Positions 11,599 to 21,832 of a stretch of 64,000 nt of DNA are shown piece after piece. Source of the stretch: Ceratopteris richardii (lineage: Eukaryota; Streptophyta; Polypodiopsida; Polypodiales; Pteridaceae). Location: the NCBI GenBank assembly GCA_020310875.1, contig CM035412.1, positions 130,744,196 through 130,808,195 on the forward strand. The letters run 5' to 3'. A program made the position numbers and the translations under genes. The notes under the pieces are model-generated. The model was not told the DNA's origin. It did no database searches and was given only the letters and a program-made list of their open reading frames with translations. The number at the start of each line of letters is the position of its first letter. Within the stretch, counting starts at the first letter, position 1.

Positions 11599-12845
11599 TG
11601 TTGAAGAAGCACTCACTAATTTGGCATCCAGACAAAAAAAAAAGAGGAGCATGACCGAACTACGTGCAGAATCAGAAAGCCGAATCAAGAATTGTAAATA
11701 TGAGAACAGGACGTGTAACAGAGTAGTGAAGAGGGGAGTGCGCATAACGCACATAAAGAAGGATCGTGGAGCATACCGAAAGTGAAAGGCGCGGAAGAGC
11801 GTGGAAAAATGAAGACTATATATATATATCAATCAAGAATCGAGGAAGAGAGAGAGAGAGATGAAATATAGCAGATGCACAGAGACGCAGAGATACAGAT
11901 ATACAGATAGAGAGAGAGAAAGAAGATGCCAGAGATTGCGTATGTAGTATAGAAGATGCCATAGATTGCGTATGTAAAGATGAATAACAGAAACCTGAAA
12001 TGTCAGGTATTCATCTGAGAGAGATGGTAATAAGAAACTACTCAGTGTAGGAGAGTTTCTATAGCTTGAGCAAGAAGAGGCCAAGCTTGTTTGTACACAT
12101 CTTCTCTAATAGAAAACACATGTTCATGTGGAAGCTCTGCGCGCATTCTTCATATGAGTAGAATTTTGAATATTCTATGTTACTGTTAAAGTTAGTTAAC
12201 AGTTACAGTTTCATTGTATATGTACTTTTGGTCACTTACGGTTTACTCAATAAACGTGTTTTTCGGGAAGAATCATGAAGTATATCTTGCAGAATAATAT
12301 AGAGTTTTGTATGAGACATAACTTATCTTGTAGCTAGAAGTCTCTACTTTATACGGATCAAAGTTTCTGGTGAAATGGATATGTACAAACAGTACAAAGT
12401 CGGACCGAAAATAGCACTCTAAACTGATGAAGTTTTTTCTCTAAACTTCAGGAAGAGTTCTGTCAGTAAGGGCATTTCACTCATCACTTCCTTATTTCAC
12501 GTATAGACATTTGAAGCAATTACGAACAGATTTGAAGATCATTCCGATAAGATTCCGGTAAATTTCGGTGACAGTCCAGTAACAGTTCGGTGAAATTCCG
12601 GTGGAATTCCAAGAGAATTCAAAGCACAGTCTAATAGAGTTTGAGTGGCAGAAGCCCTGTTAAGCTACTGTTGATTATAGAGGTGTTCTAACATCACTGT
12701 AGTTTAACACTAATTTGGTGGCGCAGCGAATTTCCGCAGGCTTGATAAGGTTCGAGTCTTTGCTGCAGCAGACGGGTGGTACCGTTAGCTTACTACTATC
12801 AGAGGTATAAAAGTGGTACTACCGAAGACGTGGACCACCCCAACA
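11599..12845 (+). repeat. 5' LTR of element C (1247 bp)
   Basis: It starts TGTTGAAGAAG and ends CCCCAACA. It carries a TATA-rich stretch (about 11816-11829), GA-rich microsatellites (about 11845-11920) and an AATAAA signal near 12249, which are plausible promoter and polyadenylation elements. Its partner is 17152-18399. Confidence 0.96.
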
Positions 12846-12847
12846 AG

Positions 12848-12859
12848 TGGTATCAGAGC
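12848..12859 (+). other. Primer binding site of element C
   Basis: TGGTATCAGAGC lies two bases after the LTR end and matches the complement of plant initiator tRNA-Met perfectly. A near copy GATATCAGAGC follows at about 12881. Confidence 0.93.
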
Positions 12860-12941
12860 CGGTTAATCACCACAACAAGTGATATCAGAGCCGTGAAATC
12901 TAACAAGAGGTGTCAGAGCAAAGAAAGAAAACAAGAAGATC

Positions 12942-13969
12942 ATGGCAGAACATGTCTCTATTGACAAGCTGGACAGAGATAATTATCCCGCATGGGTAAT
13001 GCGCATGGAAGCCTTACTTATGAGTAAGGACTTAATGATGTATGTGACCGGAGAAGAAAAGAAGCCAACCTTTGAAGTCAACAGACAACCAAAGGAAGAA
13101 GAATTGGAAGCCTTGAAGCTATGGCAGAAGAAAGATGCAACGGCAAGAGCATACATTTATAGTACGGTTACAGATTATCTACTACCGCATATTAGAGGCC
13201 TGGAAATAGAAGAGGACATATGGAGTGCATTGGAGGACCATTTCCAAAATACTACGAAAGCGAGGAAGGCTAGCTTATGGTCCAAATTCACATCGTTCAA
13301 AAAAAGGTCAAATCAAAGCATTAGTGACTATGTTACTAAAATGAAGGATCTAGCAGACAGTCTTGGATCCATAAATGAAGATATCGAAGACCACAGATTG
13401 ATAGCGCAAGTGCTCACAGGTTTGAGAGGAGATGAAAGGTGGAAACCTTTTGTACTTTCAACTGAACTCTCTTTAAATCATTTGTTCCAGATTTAAATCA
13501 GTTGCTAGGATTGATGCTCACATATGAGCAAGACCTGAAAGGAGATGGAGATAAAGGACAAAGCTCTGCAATATACATGAAGAACAAAAAGAAAGGAGAT
13601 AAAGGTAAGTCAAAAGATGAAGAAGAGTCGAGTTCTCAGGGTTATTATGCTAGAGGCAAAGGCACCGGTAGAGGAAGAGCAAGAGGCTTTGGAAGAGGAA
13701 GAAGCAGTCAGAATATCAACAAGAAAGCTTGCTGGATTTGTGGACTAAGTAATCATCTGGCTTATGACTGTTGGCATAATCAACAAGGTTCAAATCAAAA
13801 TCAGAATAGTAATAGCAGAGGTAGAAGCGGAAGATATCAAAGAGGTAGACAAAACCAAAAAGGAGGCTATGGCAGAGGTGGAACAAGAAGTTGGGGACAA
13901 AATCAATCCTACAACACCACCTACAACAACTACGCAAATGACACTCAGAATGAAAGTCATACATCATAG
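12942..13969 (+). pseudogene. Element C gag
   Basis: This is the copia Gag precursor that forms the virus-like particle. The ATG at 12942 begins MAEHVSIDKLDRDNYPAW, a typical copia Gag start 80 bp after the PBS. The capsid region contains WQKKDATARAYIYS and TKARKASLWSKF. A single-base frameshift near 13490 separates it from the second half, which has an RG-rich segment and a clean CCHC zinc knuckle (CWICGLSNHLAYDC, 13730-13771). The frame then meets TAG at 13967-13969, after which protease continues in the same frame. That codon could be a mutated Gln codon or a leaky gag-pol boundary; I favour mutation. Confidence 0.93.
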
Positions 13970-15440
13970 ATGATGAACTCAATCAGCACATCAGATAACA
14001 AAGACCTGAAGGTATTTTACATTGATTCTGGATGTTCTAATCACTTGTTAGGAAATATAGAACTAATGTCAGAATTGGAAAAAGGTAGTTCCTGTCACAC
14101 TATTCAAACAGTTGACAATACAAGACATAGTGTTCATTCAATTGGAAAAGTGAAATGCAAGAGTGGAGCAGATTTGCTAACCAATGTTTTATATGTTCCG
14201 ACAATACCAAAAAATTTGATTAGCGTGGGACAAATAGTTGAGAAAGGTTTTCAGGTCAGATTTACAAATAAAGGAGTATTTGTAGAAGATCCCGAGAATG
14301 GATATCATCAGATCATTTCTGGTAAGAAAGAAGGCAGACTCTTTACTTTAAGAGTACAAGGGAACATTGGCCAAGCGTTGCTCACACATGGTGAAAAGGT
14401 AATTACAGAACTTGATCTCTGGCATAAGAGATTAGGTCATTTCAATGAAAAAGGAATTAAAGCTATGATAGCAAATCAGTCAGTACTGGGATTACCGAAT
14501 GTACAGAATCAACATATGTTCACAAATGCGAAGCATGTCAGATGGGAAAATCCCACAGGTTACCTTTCCAGAAGAAAGGATTCAAACATGATGGAGTACT
14601 TGAACTCATACATACAGATGTATGGGGTCCAACAAAAGAAGGATCGATCAGCGGCTCAAGGTACTATGTTTTATTCATTGATGATGCTACAAGATGGATA
14701 ATGTTATATGTCTTAAAAGAAAAATCAGAAGTATTTGAAGCCTTCAAGCATTTTCATGCATACGCTGAAAGACTCACAGGACGAAAACTTAAGAGACTGA
14801 GGTCTGATGGAGGAGGAAATACTTCTCCCAAGAGTTCAATGATTATCTTTGGAAGGCAGGTATCAAAAGAGAAATAACTTGCAGGTATACACCCCAACAA
14901 AACGGAGTAGCAGAAAGAAGGAACCGAACTCTAGTTGAGTTTGCACGAGCCATGTTAAACGAGAAGGGTTGTCCAAATTATCTTTGGGTTGAAGCCGTAA
15001 ACACAGCGACATAGTTGGTAAACAGATTACCATGTACAGTTTTAGATGGAATGACCCCTTCTGAAGCTTGGTGGGGAAAGAAGCCAACACTTGATCACTA
15101 CGAAGTGTTTGGATCAGTCACTTATGCTTATGTACCGTCTCAACTCAGACATAAGCTTGAACCGAAAGCAGAAAAATATGTGTTCGTCGGATACGATGAA
15201 AGACAGATGGGTTACAGGTTATGGATCCCTCTAACTAAGCAGTTTATTGTTTCAAGAGATGTTACGTTTGATGAACAGAAAAGCTGGTATACAGATCAAA
15301 GTCACACATTGAAAGAATTTGAAGAAGAAGTAAGAAGAAAAGAGAAAGGGAAATCAATCGTGCAGGTGGATAGAGATGAAGACTATATGCAAGCGAGTAC
15401 ATCCAGGATCGGATCAGGTATAAGAAACGAAGATGAATAG
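13970..15440 (+). pseudogene. Element C protease and integrase
   Basis: The aspartic protease site FYIDSGCSNHL lies near 14015. The GAG-pre-integrase motif LWHKRLGHFNEKG is near 14416. The integrase core shows LIHTDVWGP, then LRSDGGG and TPQQNGVAERRNR, so the D, D and E residues are all still present. Frameshifts near 14530 and 14820 break the frame. TAG codons occur at 15012-15014 and 15438-15440. The integrase C-terminal part (HKLEPKAEKYVFVGY) is visible after 15015. Confidence 0.92.
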
Positions 15441-15565
15441 GGATTTGATGAAGATATACAGATACACATGAAGAGTTTGAACCAAGAAGGTCAAACAGGA
15501 ATAGAAGACAACCAGAAAGGTATTCCTATGATACCTCGTATATAACTCAGAAAGACTATGCATAT

Positions 15566-17143
15566 ATGGTCAAAGATGATGAAGAACCTCAAAGCTATGC
15601 TGAAGCTAAAGGAAAGAAGCAATGGGAAGAAGCAATGGAAGAAGAGTTCACTGCACTAGAGGAGAAGAAGACATGGGAATTTGTTCCAAAACCAAATGGT
15701 AAGAAAGTAATCGGAAATAAATGGGTGTTCAAAGTTAAGAAACTTGCAGATGGAAGGATAGCCAGATATAAGGCTAGACTGGTAGTCAAAGGCTATGCTC
15801 AGACGCATGGCATAGATTACGACGAGACGTTTAGTTCGGTGGTAAAGATGTCAACCATAAGGACAGTAATTGCTATAGCAGCATCAAAAGGATGGAAGCT
15901 AAGTCAGCTAGACATCAAGAATGCATTTCTGAATGGATATATATCATATGAAGTTTACATGGAGCAGCCTAAAGGGTTTGTAAGCTCCAGATACCCAAAA
16001 TTTGTGTGCAGGTTAAGAAGAGCACTTTATGGACTAAAGCAAGCTCCAAGAGCTTGGAACTACAGACTCGTGAAGTATCTAAACGAACTTGGATACCAAA
16101 GTTCAAAGGCAGATGCAAGTCTACTCATTAAAAGAACAGACGAAGGAATGATCTACATTTGCATTAATGTAGACGACATAATAATTACAGCTACCTCAGA
16201 TGCAGGAATCACAGAGGTGAAGAAACTGCTTGAAAAGGAGTTTAAGATCAGTGACCTAGGAAAGTTTTCATACTTTCTTGGAATGGAAGTCACTTATACA
16301 GACCACGGTGTATATGTATCACAAGAAAGGTATCTTCTGAATATTTTGAAGAAATTTGATATGCAGAATTGCAGAGAAGCTTCAACACCGCTTGAAGCCA
16401 ATTACAAACTCAGTAAATATGATGGCATAGATTACAAAGATATGACAAAGTATCAGTCGTTAGTAGGTAGTTTGATTTATGCTACACTAATGAGACCTGA
16501 CTTGAGTTATGCAGTCGGAGTTTTATCACAGTTTATGCATTGTCCAAAAGACCCACATTGGATTGCAGGTCAAAGAGTTCTCAGATATATAAAGAGAACT
16601 ATTAAGGAAGGATTATACTATCCTTATATGGCAGATATAAATTTGAGAGCCTACAATGACTCAGACTGGGCAGGTAACCAGGATGACAGAAGATCGACAC
16701 ATGGGTATATGATATACCTAGGAGATAAGCTAGTTAACCGGTGCTCAAAGAAACAGCACACAATGGCTTTATCATCAACAGAAGCTGAATACAAAGGACT
16801 GGTAGAAGCAGCTAAAGAAGTGATATGGATGCAGACCTTGCTCAAAAGCTTGGGCATTGATCAAGGTATACCAATTATACATGGAGACAATATGAGCTCT
16901 CTATATCTTGCAGCGAATCCGGTGTTTCACGCAAGAACAAAACACATAGAAATTCAGTATCATTTCCTGAGGGAAAAGGTAATGGAGAAGGAGTTAGAAA
17001 TTGTATACACTCCGACAAAAGATCAAATTGCAGATATGCTGACGAAGAGTTTGGATGGAACAAAGATAAACAGATTCAAAGAAAAGGCAGGTATAAAAGA
17101 AAGAAAGATATATGAAGACCGGAAGATGCAAATTAGTGATTGA
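15566..17143 (+). CDS. Element C reverse transcriptase and RNase H (525-codon open frame)
   Basis: This is the longest intact copia coding segment on the plus strand. It carries the RT core ([26 protein letters not shown]) and RNase H with its acidic residues in NDSDWAGNQ, SSTEAEY and GDNMSSLY, ending in ADMLTKSLDG. The RT active-site motif reads NVDD instead of the usual YVDD, so one aromatic residue is lost. Translation ends at TGA 17141-17143, and the PPT AGGGGGAG follows at 17143-17150. The true N-terminus would be the polyprotein upstream, separated now by a frameshift near 15460. The first in-frame ATG near 15566 is only the start of the open stretch. Confidence 0.9.
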   Translation: MVKDDEEPQSYAEAKGKKQWEEAMEEEFTALEEKKTWEFVPKPNGKKVIGNKWVFKVKKLADGRIARYKARLVVKGYAQTHGIDYDETFSSVVKMSTIRTVIAIAASKGWKLSQLDIKNAFLNGYISYEVYMEQPKGFVSSRYPKFVCRLRRALYGLKQAPRAWNYRLVKYLNELGYQSSKADASLLIKRTDEGMIYICINVDDIIITATSDAGITEVKKLLEKEFKISDLGKFSYFLGMEVTYTDHGVYVSQERYLLNILKKFDMQNCREASTPLEANYKLSKYDGIDYKDMTKYQSLVGSLIYATLMRPDLSYAVGVLSQFMHCPKDPHWIAGQRVLRYIKRTIKEGLYYPYMADINLRAYNDSDWAGNQDDRRSTHGYMIYLGDKLVNRCSKKQHTMALSSTEAEYKGLVEAAKEVIWMQTLLKSLGIDQGIPIIHGDNMSSLYLAANPVFHARTKHIEIQYHFLREKVMEKELEIVYTPTKDQIADMLTKSLDGTKINRFKEKAGIKERKIYEDRKMQISD

Positions 17144-17151
17144 GGGGGAGC
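17143..17151 (+). other. Polypurine tract of element C
   Basis: AGGGGGAGC overlaps the pol stop codon and abuts the 3' LTR. It primes plus-strand synthesis. Confidence 0.9.
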
Positions 17152-18399
17152 TGTTGAAGAAGCACTCACTAATTTGGCATCCAGACAAAAAAAAAGAGGA
17201 GCACGACCGAACTACGTGCAGAATCAGAAAACCGAATCAAGAATTGTAAATATGAGAACAGGACGTGTAACAGAGTAGTGAACAGGGGAGTGCGCATAAC
17301 GCACATAAAGAAGGATCGTGGAGCATACCGAAAGTGAAAGGCGTGGAAGAGCGTGGAAGAATGAAGACTATATATATATATATATCAATCAAGAATCGAG
17401 CAAGAGAGAGAGAGATGAAATATAGCAGATGCGCAGAGACGCAGAGATACAGATATACATTTAGAGAGAGAGAAAGAAGATGCCAGAGATCGCGTATGTA
17501 GTATAGAAGACGCCATAGATCGCGTATGTAAAGATGAATAACAGAAACCTGAAATGTCAGGTATTCATCTGAGAGAGATGGTAATAAGAAACTACTCAGT
17601 GTAGGAGAGCTTCTATAGCTTGAGCAAGAAGAGGCCAAGCTTTTTTGTACACATCTTCTCTAATAGAAAACACATGTTCATGTGGAAGCTCTGCGCGCAT
17701 TCTTCGTATGAGTAGAATTTTGAATATTCTATGTTACGGTTAAAGTTAGTTAACAGTTACACTTTCACCGTATATGTACTTTCGGTCACTTACGGTTTAC
17801 TCAATAAACGTGTTTTTCAGGAAGAACCATGAAGTATATCTCGCAAAATAATATAGAGTTTTGTATGAGACATAGCTTATCTTGTAGCTAGAAGTCTCTA
17901 CTTTATACGGATCAAAGTTTCTGGTGAAATGGATATGTACAAACAGTACAAAGTCGGACCGAAAATAGCACTCTGAACTGATGAAGTTTTTTCTCTAAAC
18001 TTCAGGAAGAGTTCTGTCAGTAAGGGAATTTCACTCATCACTTCCTTATTTCACATATAGACATTTGAAGCAATTACGAACAGATTTGAAGATCATTCCG
18101 GTAAGATTCCGATAAATTTCGATGACAATCCAGTAACAGTCCGGTGAAATTCTGGTGGAATTCCAAGAGAATTCAAAGCACAGTCTAATAGAGTTTGAGT
18201 GGCAGAAGCCCTGTTAAGCTACTGTTGATTATAGAGGTGTTCTAACATCACTGTAGTTTAACACTAATTCGGTGGCGCAACGAATTTCCGTAGGCTTGAT
18301 AAGGTTCGAGTCTTTGCTGCAGCAGACGGGTGGTACCGGAAGCTTACTACTATCAGAGGTATAAAAGCGGTACTACCAAAGACGTCGACCACCCCAACA
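17152..18399 (+). repeat. 3' LTR of element C (1248 bp)
   Basis: It matches 11599-12845 nearly throughout, with small indels in the poly-A, TA and GA runs. The right flank GACAC (18400-18404) is the second target-site copy. Confidence 0.96.
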
Positions 18400-18404
18400 G
18401 ACAC

Positions 18405-20600
18405 CACACTGACAATGGTTCTCTAATTATGCAGCAAAGTATCTTGGTACCGTGAGACTTGGTGGCTCTTACTAGTGTGATGTTGTGGGGATTGGAGATG
18501 TAATTGTGCAGTTCATTGATGGTTCAAAATTTATTATGCATAATGTATGCCATGTACCTCAATTATCATGCAATTTGATGTCATTTGGTCAACTTGATGA
18601 CCTTGGTTACAAGGTGGTCTTCTATGCTTAGTCCTTTCGTATATCAAAGGGCAATATGGTTATTGCAAAAAGAACCAAAGTTGGATCACTTTATCCTTTA
18701 TTTGCATCACAGAAAGAACACTTGTTAGCTGTTACTAAACAGCCTATGGCTTGTATTTGGCATGGTCATTTGGGCCATATATCTTGCAGTGGAATGGGAA
18801 ATCTTTCTTGTTCTGGCTACTTACCGATGTTATCTTTCTTTGATTTTTCATTTTGTGAGCATTGTCAATATGGAAAGCAAACCAGAAATGTGCATAGAAT
18901 GCACATTGACTCTTCAATTGAGCCTTTAGATCTCGTTCACACAGATGTGTGTGGTCCTATGCCCACTAGGTCCTTAGGTGGTTCTCTTTACTCTGTCACT
19001 TTCATAGATGATGCTAGTATAAAAGTTTGAGTATATCCTATCAAATACAAGGATGAGGTATTCCCTAGTTTTAGAAAATGGCTTGCTTCAGTTGAGACTA
19101 AAAAAGGAACTAAGCTTAAGGCTTTACGTTAGGATAATGGGGGTGAGTATACCTCACATGAATTCAGCCTTTTTTGTCAGTCTAGAGGGATTCATAGAGA
19201 GTTTACAACTCCTTATACCCTAGTACAGAATGGTGTAGCTAAAAGGATGAATAGAACTATTCAAGATAGAGTAGTTTCTATGTTGCATCATGCAAACCTC
19301 TCACAAGGCTTTTGGGCAAAAGCAGTATTGACTGCAGTTCATGTGATTAACCTTTCACCTAGTACTGCCAAAGGTCTAAAAGTGGCACAAGAGTTATGGA
19401 CAGGGAAGCCACCATATTATGAACATCTTCAAGTTTTTGGGTGTGAAGCATATGTTCATATACCCAAGAATCTTAGACAAACGTTGGACCATAAGTCAAC
19501 GAAATGCATTTTTCTTGGATATGGTCGAGAAGGACAATTTGGATATCGCTTATGGGATCCTGAAACATGGTCAGTGATCAGAATTAGTGATGTCATTTTC
19601 AATCAGTCTAAGATGCATAAACATCCCATTAAGGAGGTTGAAATGAGAAGAGTGGTGTTTGAGGAAACTAGTCCTCCAGTTAGCATGCATACAAATGTTG
19701 CACATAGGGACATTCAAGAGAATGTCCAATCAGATCAGTCTACATATGTTCCTATTCAGCAACCATTGAGATGCTCTACATGTGTCTCACATCCACCCGA
19801 TAGATATGTTCCAGGTTTAGATTTTGTTATGCTTACAGATGCCAATGAGCCTTCTTGCTACAAAGAGGCTATGCAGACAGAGGATCATGTCAAGTGGGAG
19901 CATGCCATGAAGAGTGAGTTGGATTCCATATGTGAAATTGAGCAATGATGATTGCCCCAAATCAGATGAGGAAAAGGAATTCATGACCAAAATTCCCTAT
20001 CAGTCTGTTGTTGGTAGTTTCATGTATGCTATGGTAGCTACGAGACCAGACATTGCATTTGCAGTGGGAATTGTGAGCAGATATATGTCTAATCCTGGCA
20101 AGAAACATTGGGAAGTAGTCAAGATGATTTTGAGATATCTGAATGGCATTAAGGACAAGTGTCTATGCTTAGGTAGAGGGAAAGCATCCATTATTGGTTA
20201 CACAAATTCTGACTATGCTGGTTCTATAGACAATCGTAAGTCTACATCATGGTACATTTTTCATTTTGTTGGAGGTGCTATCTCTTGGAGATCTCATCTT
20301 CAAGAATGTACAATTGTTTCCACCACAGAAGATGTTGCAGCAAGTGAGGCATGTAAGGAAGCATTGTGGCTTTCTCGTCTTGCTTGTGATATGGGTTTAC
20401 CTTAGCATGTACCTCATTTACTCAGTGATAGTCAGAGTGCCATTGCTTTGGCTAAGAATCTGGTCTATCATGCAAAGACTAAGCACATTGAGGTGAGGTA
20501 TCACTTTATTAGAGATTGCTTAGCCACTGAGCACATTATTCTTGGGAAAGTTCACACTCAAGATAATGTTGGAGATGCTTTGACTAAAGCTCTACCACAT
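18405..20600 (+). pseudogene. Element A (right part): copia protease end, integrase, RNase H; RT deleted
   Basis: After the C insertion the protease region resumes (NYAAKYLGTVRLGGS). Integrase follows, with a zinc region HGHLGHIS...CEHCQYGKQ (near 18760-18880), LVHTDVCGP and TFIDDAS. The usual catalytic Glu region reads NGVAKRMNR, so Glu has become Lys. After the integrase C-terminal part (19247 on) the frame runs into the RT start (AMKSELDSI) and then jumps at about 19930 to the RNase H side (PYQSVVGSFMYAMVATRPDI), so most of RT including YVDD is gone. RNase H shows NSDYAGSIDNRKST, HAKTKHIEVRYHFI and ALTKALPHDS. Stops include TAG at 18473-18475 and 20403-20405, both Gln positions. No PPT or 3' LTR follows. 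Confidence 0.9.
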
Positions 20601-20605
20601 GATAG

Positions 20606-21253
20606 CAGAGCACGTGAATGAAGGTGATTCTATGGACAGTTTTCTAACAAAGATCAAAGACTTGAAGAAATAGTTGATTTCTGCCGATGAGGTTATACCA
20701 ATTAGCTCACTTGTGCATACCATTCTGAATGGTCTTCTTGATTCATATTAGAGTTTTGCTTCTACTATTCGTTTGATGATGAAAGGCAATCCAAATGCCT
20801 TGTCATTTGAGGAGTTAGTCTCTGTTCTGTTGCACAAAGATCAGTCCAAGCAAAACAGGTCCATTATGCGTGTTACAGATCAAGCTTTCCTGGCTAGTTA
20901 GAAGGGCAAAGCAAAATGGAGCTCTTCAATGAGTAAGCAAAAATCTGCTAATTCTGCACAATCGAAGAGGGAATACAAAGATGAAAAGAAATCAAAAATG
21001 CAGAAATTGTTTTGCATGTACTATAAAGGAAATGATCATATCATAAAGAATTATCCAAAGTTGGTTGCTAAAGAGGCAAAGAAGAAAGAGGTTGGAATGG
21101 TTGTTGCAGAGGCCTCTACACCAAAAACAGAGTCTGCTAATCTTTTGCAGGAAGAAGAATGGGCGTTTACTACTGTTTGTAGTTTTGACCCATCTTCTCA
21201 TGAGCAGTGCATGTCTGCAGTAGACTCCGATGTTTGGTACTTTAATAGCAGGG
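20606..21253 (+). pseudogene. Element H (part 1): Ty1/copia gag, 5'-truncated
   Basis: This is the middle and C-terminal part of a copia Gag: GDSMDSFLTKIKDL, an IPISSLVHTILNGL segment and ALSFEELVSVLLHKDQ. A Lys-rich stretch follows, then a ruined zinc knuckle (CMYYKGNDHIIKNYP, two Cys changed to Tyr) and the lead-in to protease (VWYFNSR). In-frame TAG codons at 20749-20751 and 20899-20901 sit at Gln positions. The start is missing: the sequence joins the RNase H end of element A directly near 20600. It is cut at 21253 by the LTR of E and resumes after 40802 with ATKHITS, giving the normal protease motif. Confidence 0.88.
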
Positions 21254-21816
21254 TGTAGCTCAGTGATGAGTAGCACCTCCTTTACTGTCAATCCGGGAAG
21301 ACATGAGGATGGTATGAAGACCTCGAGCAAGTGAAGGCACAAGTGTGTGAGTGAGAAGCACACAGAGATGCACACACATACACACACAAACACGAGCAAA
21401 CACGGCAAGATCAAAGAGAGTAAGACAATGGAATCACTTCTATTGCAATCAAGTTCTCATGTAAGATCAAAACTACAAGAAGCTAGCCCCAAAAATGAGC
21501 TCTCTAGCTCTATTTATAGTTTTTGACTAGCTTTGGCCATGTCTAGACCTAGTGACTGGCCTAGTTAAAAATTAGGTTCCAAGGCTTATTTGAGGGCTCA
21601 AACGAGGTCTAAAAAATATGAAAATTGGTAAGCAGTTACTTCTAAGGCTCCCCAAGCTTGAGCACTCCTCGGCTTGCAAAAAATGGAGCTACAAAAAGGT
21701 GAAACGGTATTTACAATGGTTTTCAGTGATGAGAATCACTTTTAAAATGATGTAAGGATTGAAAGAATAGATCTGCATGTATGCCCGTACCTGCTTCTTC
21801 CCATATGATGCCAACA
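21254..21816 (-). repeat. 3' LTR of element E (563 bp)
   Basis: On the minus strand it runs from TGTTGGCATCATATGGG to ACTGAGCTACA. It is the complete copy. The partner at 40435-40797 lacks about 215 bp of its middle. A CA-repeat microsatellite lies at about 21360-21395. Confidence 0.92.
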
Positions 21817-21830
21817 CTCTCCCCCCCCCT
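21817..21830 (-). other. Polypurine tract of element E
   Basis: On the minus strand it reads AGGGGGGGGGAGAG and abuts the LTR start TGTTGG. Confidence 0.9.
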
Positions 21831-21832
21831 AG

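Larger units (their letters stand above)
11599..18399 (+). mobile_element. Element C: complete Ty1/copia retrotransposon (6.8 kb)
   Basis: All structural parts are present: 5' LTR, PBS, gag, protease, integrase, RT, RNase H, PPT and 3' LTR. It is flanked by the exact 5-bp duplication GACAC and interrupts the protease region of element A. Its two LTRs differ by about 43 substitutions in 1.25 kb by hand count (about 3.5%), mostly transitions. The gene order gag-pro-int-RT-RH identifies copia. Frameshifts near 13490, 14530, 14820 and 15460 and in-frame TAG codons make it non-autonomous now. It is related to element K (shared RYSYDTS and [11 protein letters not shown] segments). Confidence 0.97.

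Noticed and set aside
12848..12859. TGGTATCAGAGC sequences as parts of tRNA genes
   Set aside because: They are primer binding sites next to LTR ends. No cloverleaf or tRNA promoter boxes accompany them.
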